Below, in pieces: positions 31,526 to 43,471 of a DNA stretch of 64,000 nt. Source of the DNA: Macrothele yani (taxonomy: Eukaryota; Arthropoda; Arachnida; Araneae; Macrothelidae); NCBI GenBank assembly GCA_039090855.1, contig CM077011.1:20895001-20959000 (forward strand), read 5' to 3'. The notes beneath the pieces were generated by a model. That model saw only the letters and a program-made list of their open reading frames with translations. It ran no database searches and was not told the origin of the DNA. The stretch's first letter is position 1. The number at the start of each line of letters is the position of its first letter. Made by a program: the position numbers and the translations under genes.

Positions 31526-32932
31526 CACTGCTGGCCACACAAAATGCAACACCAAGAAGGACACGAGATAGCAATGCCAGATTTACTGGACACATAACAA
31601 CAGATACAAAGATGAAACGACTGAGCTTACAGGCCCGTACGACTTGCGGAACACGCAGGCATCAACAGTTCGTGTGGCCCACATGGCTGACAATGACGGC
31701 CGCTACACGCCGCGGCATCGAACGAAAGAGGCTTTGAATGTGGGCTTGGGGTATGTCGGTCCAGGTTGCTTCCGCACGTTGCCACAGTTCATCAGGCGTA
31801 GCCGCGGGTGGTGCTTGCCGGGCCGCTCAGTTACCGATCAGCGACCAGACGTGTTCGGTGAGCGACATATCGGGAGAACAGGCGGACCACGGCATCAGTG
31901 ACACCTGGTGGGCCGTAAGGAAATGTTGCACGATGCGTGCCACGTGCGCGCGCGCATTGTCCTGTTGAAACCTGGCCGCTGGCAGATCCTGCAGGTAAGG
32001 TAGGACTACAGGCTCTAAAAGGTCGGAGATCTTGCGGTGGCTGTTGAGTGTACCGACGATGCGTAATAGAGGGTGCTGGTGTCATATCCAATTGCGCCCC
32101 AAACCATAACACCAGGCGACGGACCGGTATGGCGATGCATAATGCAGGCGGCATATAGTCTCTCGCCGCGGTGCCGCCACACGCGGATCCGACCATCGTG
32201 GTGCTGCAAGCAGAAGCGGGAATCGTCGTAGAAGACAATATCGTGCCATTCCGTAGTCCAGGTGCGGCGTTCAACGGCCCACTGCTTCCGTACTTGCCGG
32301 TGGTGTAACGTCAATGGTAATCAGAGCAATGGGCGCCGTGCGACAAGTCCCCGCTCCTGCAGACAACGTCGAACGGTACGTGCTGACTCTTGTTGTTGCG
32401 CAACACACCCTTATTCCTGCGCTAAAGTTCGTTATGTGGCAGTGCGAGCCGTCAATGCCCGCCGCACAACATGCCGATCCTCCGGTTCGGTGGTGTGCTG
32501 CGGCTGCGGCAATCGCTCACGTCGGTCTGTCCGTCCCTCCTACACCCACCGAATCCATACTCGCCTCCTGTGGCAGGATGTCGTCCCACACAGGCACCAA
32601 TGTCTCGGTACGATAAACCGCTGTCGCGATAAGCCACTAATCGTCCTCTGTCGAACTCCGAAACGAGCTGGAATGACTGCCGTATTCTGCGACGAGGCAT
32701 TAGGAATCTTCCCACGCACAGGTCCGGCAGCACAACACACTTCCACTACTTACACCCCGCCTTCTGTGCACCCTTCTTATAGTTCTTCCCGATGGCGTGC
32801 CGGGCGCACATGATTTGCATATGCCCTGCAATGCTAATCGTTTGCAATTCCTCTCGCGGGCGACGCATGCTGCGAATTTCAGGCAAATCAGATGTATCCT
32901 TCTTGGTGTTGCAGTTTGGGTGGCCAGCAGTG
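31526..32932 (-). mobile_element. Tc1-like DD34E element
   Basis: The inverted termini are about 40 bp: CACTGCTGGCCACACAAAAT at the left and its imperfect complement at the right, with TA at both borders. The transposase is on the minus strand. The N-terminal part (32452-32733) has SEFDRGRLVAYRDSGLSYRD. The middle (32015-32314) has HDIVFYDDSRFCLQHHDGRI with the first catalytic Asp and PGVMVWGAIGYD. The C-terminal part in another frame (about 31830-32010) has RFQQDNARAHVARIVQ and SPDMSLTEHVW. Thirty-four residues lie between the second Asp and the Glu. At least two frameshifts make it a pseudogene, but all three catalytic residues survive. Confidence 0.92.
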
Positions 32933-33212
32933 TAATTATTATTATTAAAATAGTTTTGACCTTGGGGACCGGCAAGGGTTCCGTGCACCACACCTTGATA
33001 GGCGTTGCACTAGTTCTGCTCTTTCTCCTGAAATCTAAAGGTGGTGTATGTACACATAGAACTTCATGCCTCTGAAGCATTGTGAGAGACCTTGTTGAAA
33101 GCAGGAACGTCCTGAAAGGGTGAAAGTCTTCTCGCCCACCCAATTTCAAGATGTACATTTTTCAATTTTTGATTTTAAAATTGAAAAATATAAAAACAAT
33201 TGAAGAATTACA
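32933..33212. other. Unassigned DNA
   Basis: No gene seen. It contains an imperfect palindrome near 33155-33190 (TTTTTCAATTTT...AAAATTGAAAAA). Confidence 0.4.
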
Positions 33213-34532
33213 AAGGCCTTTTCATAAAAGCAGAGTACGTTTTGAATGGATAACAGGGCGAAGAGAAAAAAATATCCACGCAGACGACTAACTGAATTAA
33301 GAAAGTATCTATAGCAACAGTTATTAACCGTGTAGACGATTCTGGTTTTGCTGCTGCGCAGATGTTAAAGGAACGTCTGCATTTCGCCATACAGCTATGG
33401 GGGTGAGAGATTCATAGTTAAGAAATGAAATGTGTTTTGCGATGTCGTTTTGCTGTCGTTTGGGTAAAACCGGCTCCAGAAACAGCTGATTTAATGAAAC
33501 AACCTTACAAAGATAAATGTTTGGGTGAGTCAACGATTTTTAGATAACACCATGATTTCAAAAATTGGCGTTTGTCGGCAGAACTCACTCACAGGCCTGG
33601 TTGATCTAAAAGTGTTAATACTAGATCGACCAGGCCTACTTGTTAACGCTATTTGGACAAACCAGAAAGAAGATCGACGTGTGAAGACACGGCGGCGTCA
33701 ACTAATTTTTCAAAAGTGTCGCATTCCGCATTCTACGCTACAAATTAGTGATGCATCGTGTGTGTTCCTGATGAATACATCACCACCTGACGAGAGAACA
33801 ATTGTTAGCCAGAGTTCAAGTGTGGTATGAGTGAAAACAAATATTTGCAAAGGATCCAAACTTTTTAAACGCAGTAATAACCACCGATGAAACATTTGCC
33901 CACTATTTCGACCGCCTCACGAAGCGTGCAACGAGTGTCTAGAAACATATAGGCTCGCGACCTCCGAAGAAAGTCCACCAAACCAAGTCAGCTGAGAAGG
34001 TGATCATGATAATTCTCTTTGATCATAAAGTTGTGGTCTACCAGGATGCCATTCTTTCACAAATTACTGTCAGCGCTGAGTATTTCATTTAAGTCTTGAA
34101 GCGTCTGCTAAGACACATATCGATTACGCGACCGGAACATGTGGCCAAGTGGACCCTATTCCATGATAACGCCCTCCCCCATGTGGCTGCTTCTGTTCAA
34201 CAGAGTCTTGCGAAATGCAGTATTGAAATCATGCCACAGTCTGCCTACGGTCCTGACCTCGCCCCGTGCGATTTCTGGTTGTTTCTAACAATGAAGGAGA
34301 AGTTCCGTGGCGCAACATTCAACACAGATTTTATTCAAGCTGTACAGGGGTTGCTAAAGCAGCTTCCACAAAATGCCTTCGCCGCATGCTTTGAAAAGTG
34401 GATTGAACGATGGGACCGTTGTACTGTATTTCATCCAAGAGAAGATACTTTAAGAAAGAATAATATGCATTTTGCTGTATCCTGTATTTCTTCATTTTGT
34501 GTGCTTTAACTCTCAGTTTTTATGGAACGGCC
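33213..34532 (+). mobile_element. Mariner (DD34D), copy A
   Basis: This is the same family as 45172-46493. The right terminus reads CTCAGTTTTTATGGAACGGC, and the left one, near 33213, is its degraded complement. The transposase is forward. The catalytic end at 34096-34505 is the longest open part: FHDNALPHVAASVQQSL, YGPDLAPCDFWLFLTMKEKF and WIERWDRC. Thirty-four residues separate the two Asp residues. The first catalytic motif survives only as TTDETFAHYF in another frame. Relative to copy B it carries a palindromic expansion at 33592-33636. Multiple stops and frameshifts. Confidence 0.88.
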
Positions 34533-35239
34533 GTTGCACAATCTGGATTTAGTTAAGTAATAATAATTCTCCTGCTTTTCATCGTGTGCCTCTCGTATTT
34601 CAAAACATAATTCACAGAGCCACGAAATTCCGTTCTCCATTCTTCCAAATCCTAATATAAGACGTTTTTCATATTAGTATGGCCAGGAGCGAATGAGGAG
34701 TGTGGATATGAATTCCCTGAGAAAGTAATTACTAATTGCTGTGTTGTTTATTCGTGCTGCTAAATAGGGAATTTCAACACGGAAAAGTTGAGTCTAAAGC
34801 TATATGACTGCTTTTAAGCCTGCTCCGGGAGAGTGACGGAGCACGCGGTGGTTGACGACTGCTATGGAGGAGATGAGTGCAAGACATGGCTGTTGACTTG
34901 AAGGAAGGGAGTTAAGAAGTGGGGAAAGTACTGGGCCTATCCGCGAAAACTTTGGCTTCTACATCCTTCTCTTAGGCATAAAATTTTATATCAATCAATA
35001 CGTGTTAATGGTACTGGTGGCAGTGTGTTATGGGTTTTTTTCCACGCTCATGCGCTGCTATGCCTACTCTTCAGGTTTTACTAATTGTATTAAAATATAT
35101 AGACGGAATATTAACAACAACAAAAAACAAGAAAGATGACACCGAATTTTCGGGTGTAATAAGCACGTCTTTTGAATCCGTTCTGACGCCAATTAAATTT
35201 ATCAAAGCTATTCAAAGTCATTGGAACCGGAATGGAAAA
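34533..35239. other. Unassigned DNA
   Basis: No supported gene or element. A GC-richer stretch at 34815-34900 has no recognisable reading frame. Confidence 0.4.
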
Positions 35240-37010
35240 AAATGGTATCTGACGGAAGAAAGAAGTTTTTCAATCGAGTTTTTAATCCCTCCGATATTCC
35301 TGTAAACGGAATCTTGAGCTTACGCCCTTTTGTTGCAGACTTGTGAGTTAAGAAAAACATGAATTTATACGAGAAACATTTCGCACCGGGAACGTTCTCC
35401 AACATAGAAATAATTTTTCAAATCGGACTCTTAGAAACAGAGATATCGACAAAAATAAGATGTGAGTTTACGTCCCCTGGTGGGAAAACCATACATTATT
35501 TTAGGAAGAAAGTATTCTCAAAAGGTTTTTTCATATGAGCACTATCGGTCCCAGAAAAAAAAAAATTAGTCGAGTTTTCAGGAGCCCAGATTTTGCTACA
35601 AATACATCAGAAGCGTAAATTAACACTTATACCCCCTGGTGGCCAAACCATTCTTTACCAAACATTAGAAATTATGTGAAAAATATTTTCCATCAGGTCT
35701 TGTATGCGATACAGGAAGCATTTTTTAAATCGTATTTTAGAAGCAGAAATAACACAGAAAACGCAATTTACCTTTGTGCCTGCTCGCGGTAAGTCTATGA
35801 TTGATTTACTTGAAAATTTTGAATTTTTAGGAAAAACATTTCGCATCGGTAACACTATCCAACAAAGAAGGAATTTTTCAAATCAGACTCCCAGAAGTAG
35901 ATATATTGACAAAAATGAAATATACATCTGCGCCCACTAGCGTAGAACCATACATTATTTCAAGAAGAAAATGTTCCTAAAAGATTTGTCAACATGAGTA
36001 GTATCAGTCAACAACCAATTTTTTTCAATCGAGATTTTAGAAGCTCATATTTTGCTTCAAATACAGCAGAAGAGGAAATTAAGACTTACGCCAAATGGTG
36101 GCCAAACCATTTTTTACAAAAAATTAGAAATTATGTGCAAAGGATTTCCCATCAGAAGCTGTATCCGGTGCCGAAAGAAATTTTCAAATCGGAGATTTAG
36201 AAGCAGAGATATAAGGGGAAACGCAATTTACCTCTACTCCCCCTAGCGGAAAGCTTATGAATTACTTGCAAATTTTGAAATTATATGAAAAACATGTCAC
36301 ACTGGAAACACTATCCAACAAAGAAAGAATTTTTCAAATCGGACACCTAGAAGTAGAGATATTGACAAAAATAAGATATACATCTACGCCCCCTGGAGGA
36401 GAAACTGTGGAATATTTTAAAAGAAAATATTCCATAAAGGTTTATCGATGTGAGTGGCATCAGTCCACGAAAGAATGTTTTCAATCGATATCTTAGGAGC
36501 TCAGATTTTATGGCAAATACATCAGAAGCGAAAATCAACACTTACGTCCCCTGGTTGGTGAAGTATTCTTTACCAAAATTTTAAAATTATATGCAAAAGA
36601 TTTTCCATCAGGAGGTGTATCCGCTGAAGAAAACATTTTTCAAATAGGAGTATTAGAAGAAGAGTTATCAGGAAAAATTTAATTTACTTTTACGCCCCTA
36701 GAGGAAAATCTATGCGTAATTTGAAAAAGTAACTATATCTGAAATACTCTTCGACATGAATGGAATCGACAGATAAAATAATTTTTTCACTCGGATGTTT
36801 AGAAGCAAATATGTGGAATAAAACGTATTTTTGAATTCGACATCATCTGCACTTACGTCCCCTAGCGGCGAAATTGTACATCGTAAAAAAAAACGAAATA
36901 AAAGATCATCATTCGCATATTTCAAGCTTCCCAATGCAAATAGGATTTTTCAAATCGGACTAATAGTTGCAGAGATATCGTGGGTACAGACGGACGGACA
37001 AACCGGTAAC
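35240..37010. repeat. Higher-order tandem repeat of about 460 bp
   Basis: A block containing AACACTATCCAACAAAGAA, TTTTTCAAATCGGAC and TATTGACAAAAAT recurs at about 35373, 35833 and 36289, so the period is 456-462 bp. Each period is built from about four related subunits of 110-120 bp that share a CGCCCCCTGGTGGC-like box and TTTTCAAATCGGA...TTAGAAGCAGAGATAT. The repeat degrades at the right, ending near 37010 with GCAGAGATATCG and then CAGACGGACGGACA. Divergence between copies is high, so it is old. Short frames across it are chance products. Confidence 0.82.
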
Positions 37011-39015
37011 ATAGGCACGATCTTTTCTTTACAGAAGATGTGCTAAAAACACCCCAAATCTGGATTCTTTTGCATTTCATAAAGTGCAAAAAGGATTGCA
37101 CGAATTCCTTTTCAGCCTGTAGTAAAAAGCATTAAAGATCCTTTCCTTCAGTGCTTCGTAAATAAAGTCACTATAAAACTTGCTGTAGAAAAAGAGGTAT
37201 TCTGCCACCCTGATTTTGAAGTCCAGTGACGCACCTAGTTGAGAGTTACAATTTCTGGCATTCTGACAAGAAAGATGTTTACAAATGTAGTTTAATAATT
37301 GTATTTTGATCTTTGAATTATGCAGACTGAAAAATTAGCTAGTTGTCCTCACACTTTTCATTACTGTTGCTATCAAAAAGTTCAAGGTCTTATTACAATG
37401 TGATCTACTGCAAATGATCGATAAATCCAGATCTTCCTCCTCCTCAATCTTCATTCCAAATGTGAGACCGTACATCTCAGAGCTGATTTACTACCAGCAA
37501 GCAAGAGACACCATTAAGTGCAGACGACTGGGACGTTATTTGCCGGTTCAAAGCGAATATAATCATTTGGCGCTTACGCCTTCATACCTCATCCCTCTCT
37601 GCCATTTCCAGATGCTTGCAACAGGCTCTTATATTCGGCTAAGTCATATTCCAGTGAGTCTTTCGACGCCATTCGGATCCACCCTTCGCGGTGCCTTTAA
37701 CGAGAATTGGAATTCGCAATAACGCACATCTAAGTAGGCTACCGCAGTGTTTCATTTTGTCAGCAGGCTTATGGGGTTGAGTGCTTTCAGAGTCAGCCGT
37801 CCGCCTTCTCTCAAAACCACGATTCCCCTCATTATCATAATGAACAACGCCATTTATACTGAATCTATTAACTCCCTTTGATATCTGCACACGTGCCGAG
37901 TTTATTTTGTCCTTTTCGCAATTTTCGTCCGGAAGTTGAAATACAAATTAAGTGGTGATTTGGAAGTTTATGCATAAAAGGACGCTCAGCGGCGCAATGT
38001 GCTCTCTAATTTGGTCCATTGAGTCATGAAATGTTAAAAGGCATATGCTAGAAGACACTGCATTCAGACATCTACAAGATTTACTGTTATACCTTATGGC
38101 AACGGAATTTGGTAAGTTTGCAACCGATTCAGAAACAAAAGAATTATTGCCTTCGGTATGCATTTTGTGGGAAGTTTTAATTTGTCCTTATATGATGCTT
38201 TCTTTAACATAATATTTTGGGTTTCTATTTCTTACGTAAATTTTGTTCCTTCTCAGAATTTTTTTCTTCTCAACGACACACTGCTTTTCCGAATTTCCTG
38301 GTGTGTTTTCAGAACGCCGACAGTTAGTCATAAGAAAATAAATGTCTTCGCCTAAAGCAAACAGGTGTAGAGTGTATGGAGATTGCTAAGATTGTAAGAG
38401 CACCTTTGTGCTACTGTAAGAAAATTTAAGAATTATCGTTGTCAACGAGAAAAACTATGCAAGTATAAAGCGTGTTTGTGAATACTGCTGCATATTTGTC
38501 TGCCTTGTACACAATGTAAGGTTTTTGACTTTCGAAATTTTCTTAGACTGGACCAATTCACTTGTTGAACACACAATCAGGAGCAGTATAATGTTTTTCA
38601 CCCATCTAGTCCCGGACTAAATGGAATGAAAGTTCACTAGTTCCAACTTAATTTTAAAACAAGTCCCAAATAAATTAAGATAAAGTTAAGCTCGAATAAG
38701 GAAAACGCCGGTTATACAAATTATGAAACGAAAAAAAAATCCACATTGCATCTGCACTCCCGAAATATCCCAGTCACAAAATCCCACCAGAAGCTGCTTT
38801 CTTTTTTCATTAACCCAGTTCTCCAACACTGAAAAGGAGCCAACCTTCATCGATACTTCTTTTTCCTTTAAGGACACTCATACTCCAAATCACAGCACAT
38901 TCGGTGCCTGGAACATAAATATTACATATCAAGGCGCGCAGGGCCGTAGCCAGGTAGGAGTTTTGAGGGTTTCAACCCACCCCAAAATGCCTAAAATGTT
39001 TCAAAAGTAGAATAA
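37011..39015. other. Unassigned DNA
   Basis: About 2 kb with no supported gene. Frames at 37414-37722 and 37639-37890 overlap on opposite strands without recognisable motifs. A short splice-flanked frame at about 38067-38116 on the plus strand was considered and not accepted. Confidence 0.4.
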
Positions 39016-39780
39016 TTAACTTTATTTTAAATACACCAGACTTGAATAATCATGAAACTCATAAAGCGTATTAAATCCGTTTATTTTTTGTGGTGTATTC
39101 AGCACAAAGATTTGCCAAGCTTTTGCACCCCACTGCGAGGTTTTTTCAAGACAATGGTAGATATAAAAGTTCAGGGAATTGGAATACATAAAGAACGAAC
39201 ATGATTTTTGAATATAACGTGGGTGACATCAAGAGCATATTACATGATTTTTTTATCACGCAATTATGCGGTGCGCCGTGATGTCTTCTCATTCCTTTAA
39301 TGCCGCATGCTAAACCATTGGAAGTTTAGTAGAAATTATATCATTGCATGCCAGTTTGCTGAATAGGATTTCGACTGTTTCCCTGATGGCAGTCTCTTTT
39401 AAATTCGTGTAAGGGGCAATTCTTCTATTATTCTATACAGGAACAGCCGAGCAATGCATGACTTCTCTGGCGAGTGGTGTGTTCTGCATGTCCTGGTTGA
39501 CACTTCTTTTATGTCCTGGTTGACACGCATATCCTGGTTGACACGTGTTCTTTACATCAAGTGTCCAAGGAACGCTTTGTCATTCCGATATACATGTATA
39601 TCTTTTCCTTGTTGTTAGGATATACTAACGGTAAAACGTACACACCCGCTTTTTCTTTTCACAGTGTCTCTCCTTGCAACTTGATATTATATGTGAAAAC
39701 GGGGTCCGAGACTTCATTGCTATTAGTATATTGTATTTGCGTAATACAGTAAATTCTTTAACCAAAATGTAAAAGCCTGG
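39016..39780 (-). mobile_element. Penelope-like element, 3' fragment (minus)
   Basis: On the minus strand this carries the end of a Penelope-like ORF (traces of GVYAI-type sequence near 39640, NAPLAREVMHCSA-type sequence near 39450, then the tail ETVEILFSKLACND) and its 3' tail down to 39016 (CTGGTGTATTTAAAATAAAG). It is a mirror image of the next element at 39785-40610. The two meet near 39780 in a head-to-head inverted arrangement. Stops and deletions are present. Confidence 0.82.
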
Positions 39781-39784
39781 GGTA

Positions 39785-40615
39785 TATGTGATGGATACTG
39801 CGTATCTGATCGTCTTACTAGGTGATTTTGTTATTGCTGACATTACACGATTTCTTACAGTCCTATGTATTCTGTCTGTATCATCCTACTTATATCTAGG
39901 CTTTAGACCTTTGCTTTACATATTGGTTAAAGAATGTATTACGCAAATACAACATATTAATCGCAATGAAGTCCCCAACCCGGTTATCACATATAATATC
40001 AAGCGCAAAGAGAGACAGTGTGAGAAAGGAAAGGCGGGTGTGTACGCTATACCGTTGGTATATCCTGACTACATGGAAAAGATATATATATATAGGAATG
40101 ACAAAGCGATCCTTGGACACTAGATGTGAAGAACACATACGATGTGACAACCAGGACATGCAGAACGCACCCCTCGCCAGAGAAGTCATGCATTGCTCGG
40201 CCACTCTTGTGTGGAATAATATTAGAAGAATTGCCCCTTACATGAATTTTAAAGAGACTGCCGTCAGGGAAACAGTCGAAATCCTATCCAGCAAACTGGC
40301 ATGCAATGATATAGTCTCAACTGAACAACAAATGGTTTGGCATGTGTTTTTAAAAGATGGGAACACATCACGGCGCACCGTATAATTGCGTGATAAGAAA
40401 TCATATAATATGCTCGTGATGTCACCCACGTTATTTTCAAAAATCATCTTCGTGTTCCAATATTTTTAAAAATCATCACGTGTTCTAATTCCCTGAATTT
40501 GTATGTCTACCATTGCTTTGAAAAACCTACTCAGTGGAGTGCGAAAGCTTGGCGAATATTTGTGCTGACTACACCACAAAAATAAAGGGATTTAATACGC
40601 TATATGCGTTTCATG
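39785..40615 (+). mobile_element. Penelope-like element, 3' fragment with GIY-YIG (plus)
   Basis: The forward strand carries the GIY-YIG endonuclease end of a Penelope-like ORF. GVYAIP lies at 40037-40054 in one frame and YIGMTKRSLDTRCEEHIR from 40089 in another, followed by QNAPLAREVMHCSATLVW, NIRRIAPYMNFKETAVRE and SSKLACND. The frame change falls exactly on an AT repeat (40082-40094), so microsatellite slippage probably broke the gene. The 3' tail has ACACCACAAAAATAAAGGGA near 40572. The reverse transcriptase part is absent. Confidence 0.88.
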
Positions 40616-41234
40616 AGTAAAATAATTATTTTATATTTTTTACTGGCAAATCGACAGAACTCTTTATTTTACACGCATACGTCCAATCACCAAAACTACC
40701 GGCATCCCGGATAATTATTGTTACATCAAGGTCGAATTAGTGGAAAAGAAAATGGAACACCATACCAAGAAAGGAACGTCCTAGTATAGCCATTAAATCA
40801 ATGTCTCATTGTAACAAAAATCCTTTCCCTAATGTTCATTTCCTGTTAAAGGGGCTCACTACTTACTCTTCGTGTTTCAACTAGTACTCCGGAATGAACT
40901 TTTTATTTGTGAAGCGTTTAAAAACATACATACGAAATTCAACAGAGCAAGAGGGGTTAACTGACTTGTCTCTAATGAGCATCTATAGGGATATACAGTA
41001 CACATCAGTCCAGATGATGTCAATAGCTTTGTTGAACAAAAGGAATGACGGCGGTTAGCCTTTGTTCCATAGGCGGACAGACATGTACTATTTTAAATTT
41101 TGTGCTATTGCACTTCACGACAAGCAGCTGTACTATGTGTAAGTAAAGAAAAAAAAATCCAATACATATTATTATATAATTCTTTACTTGTATGCACATA
41201 TCAATTTAATGAAAAAAAAAGATACTGGGGCATA
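40616..41234. other. Unassigned DNA
   Basis: No gene or repeat recognised. Confidence 0.4.
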
Positions 41235-42438
41235 CACTGAAGTGCCAGAAAAACTGGTACAGACGAGTTTATGCAAAATACATAGCAATGTCACCTATGC
41301 GCGTACTCGGTTGCGTCCGCCAGTGCGTATATAAAGCAATACATATCCTTGCCAGCTGTCAGAGCTGTTTTCGGCATGAGAATGACAAGTAATAACGATT
41401 TAAGGGATTTTCAAAGCGCTGTCATGGTTGGCGCTCGTAAAATGGGCCATAGTATTTCGGAGGTAGAAACGGAGTTCGGATTTTCACGGACGACCATTAC
41501 AAGGGTGTACCGTGACTACAAGAATTCCGGCAAATCCTCCAACCTACGATACCAGTATGGCCGTAAAAAGACATTGGGTGAACGTGACCATCGTCGGCTG
41601 TCAAGAATCGTTTCACGCGATAGGCGTGCAACACTCTCACAGGTATCATTGGAATGCAATGCAGGAGTCTCAGAAAAGCATCAGCGTCCGGACTGTGCAA
41701 CGCACCCTGCACGATATGGGCTTTGGGAACCGACGCCCAACTTGAGTCCCTTTGATGGGTGCATGGCACAGATCTATGCGTCTCGATTGAGCACGGCAGC
41801 ACCGCCACTGGACACTTGATGACTGGAAACAAGTAGCCTGGTCTGACGAGTTGCGTTTCCAACTGTATCGGGCAGATTGAAGGATTCGTGTGTGGCGCAC
41901 ACCCCATGAAGCCATGGATCCCGCCTGTCAACAGGGACTGTACCGGTTGGTGGGGGGTCCGTAATGGTATTGGGTGTGTTTAGCTGGACTTCACTAGGAC
42001 CCCTGGTAAGTCTACAAACGTCTGTGACTGGACAACGCTATGTGCGCATCCTTTCTGACGAGGTACACCCGTTCATGTACTGCATTGAGGAACACCCATT
42101 CATGTACTGCATTCACACAAGTGTCGGGACGCCACATTATGGTTAGAGGAGCATTCATCTGAGTTTGGGGTGTTGCCTTTTCTACGCAAGTCCCCAGATC
42201 GGAACGTGATAGAACACATTTGAGATGTCATTCAACGCGCTATCGAACACAGGAATCCGAGACCTCTGAATACATCCGAATTGTGGAACGCTCTGCAGGA
42301 AGTATGGTGTGCATTGTTTACAGCATATTTCCAGAAGCTAGTGGAGTCCATGCCCCGTCGTATTTCTGCAGTCCTGCGCTCCCGTGGGGGACCTACCAAG
42401 TATTAGACTGGTGTACCAGTTTTTCTGGCTCTACAGTG
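41235..42438 (+). mobile_element. Tc1-like element, degenerate
   Basis: The termini are CACTGAAGTGCCAGAAAAAC at the left and CCAGTTTTTCTGGCTCTACAGTG at the right (imperfect complements), flanked by TA. The transposase is forward: MVGARKMGHSISEVETEFGF, SRTTITRVYRDYKNSGK, VAWSDELRFQLYRAD around the first catalytic Asp, VFSWTSLGPLVSLQTS and GQRYVRILSDEVHPF. The second catalytic region (QQDNA) is missing. In its place is a 27-bp direct duplication (TTCATGTACTGCATT at about 42073 and 42100). There are several stops. Confidence 0.9.
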
Positions 42439-42489
42439 TATATGCCTGTGTAAGTACAATTGTATAGCATGTAAGTCAGTTGGCCAGGA

Positions 42490-42945
42490 AAGGAACGCTT
42501 ATAGCGTTTTCCGTAGTGTAGATTTGCATAAAGATTTGCCAACCTTTCCTCACTCCACTGGGAGGCTTTCTTAAGGCAACGTAGACGTAAAATGCAGGTA
42601 ATTATAACATGTAGGAAAAAAAGACGATATTTTGAGAATAACGTGGGTGACATCACGAGTAGTATTACGTGAGTTTTTATCACGTAACAATGCGGTGTGC
42701 CGCGATGTGTTTATATCATTTAGCAACGCATGGCGAACCACTGGTAGTTCCATAGAGACCATGTCATTGCATGCCAGTTTGCTGGAAAACATTTCGACTG
42801 CTTCACTGATGGCAGTTTCTTTGAAGTTCGTGTAGGGAGCAATTGTTCTAATACTAATCCATACAGGAACAGCCGAGCAATGCAGAACTTCTCTGGCGAG
42901 GGATATATTGTGCATGTCCTGGTGACACTTTGGACGTGTTCTTTC
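42490..42945 (-). mobile_element. Penelope-like element, 3' fragment (minus)
   Basis: The minus-strand frame at 42571-42915 encodes ISLAREVLHCSAVPVW, IRTIAPYTNFKETAISEAV and FSSKLACNDMVSMELPVVRH, colinear with the end of the ORF at 39785-40615. It continues into that family's 3' tail (CCAGTGGAGTGAGG-type sequence). It is 5'-truncated and directly abuts a Tc1 element. Confidence 0.88.
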
Positions 42946-43014
42946 TTTCTATCTTTCTAATTAGCTTCCTACCTACCTATATCTACTATATACCCATATC
43001 TACCTATATCTACT

Positions 43015-43125
43015 ATATAGCTTGGATAATCTTTATGCAACTTTACACCACGGAAATAAACGGATTTACTAAGCTATAAGCGCTCCTTGCGTATTGATCA
43101 CCTGGTGTATTTAAAATAAGAGATG
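43015..43125 (+). mobile_element. Penelope-like 3' terminal scrap (plus)
   Basis: This matches the last 100 bp of the Penelope-like 3' tail: ACACCACGGAAATAAACGGA, then CTGGTGTATTTAAAATAAGA. It is oriented opposite to the fragment at 42490-42945, giving another inverted pair. Confidence 0.7.
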
Positions 43126-43471
43126 GAAGTCAGTATTTGAAAAATGGGCAGTACTATATAGACGAACTTCGTGTCCGAATAAATTTGTGACAAAGAAAAA
43201 AACTCGACATATGAATAACGTGTGGTGAAAATTAATTTTCAAATTGGGAAACTCTACCCGAAAATTCTTTCTGGCTACGGTTCTGCGACAGCGGTATGTA
43301 TACCTTACAAAAACAGAATGTAAATTTCCTGAGTACATGCTCCGGCTAAGACGGCACTTCTTTAGAAAATCAAAATTTTAAACAATAGTCCCGGATAATA
43401 AAAAAATGCTCATCTTTGAACATAAAATCTGATACTACCGAGCTTCAAACAATATGGTTTTTGACTGATCA

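Noticed and set aside
37414..37890. Opposed frames of 102 and 83 codons
   Set aside because: No motif, splice site or compositional bias supports either, and the overlap on opposite strands suggests chance.
38067..38116. Short plus-strand frame between CATTCAG and GTAAGTTT
   Set aside because: The acceptor lacks a pyrimidine tract, the segment is only about 50 nt, and it is on the opposite strand from the accepted exons.
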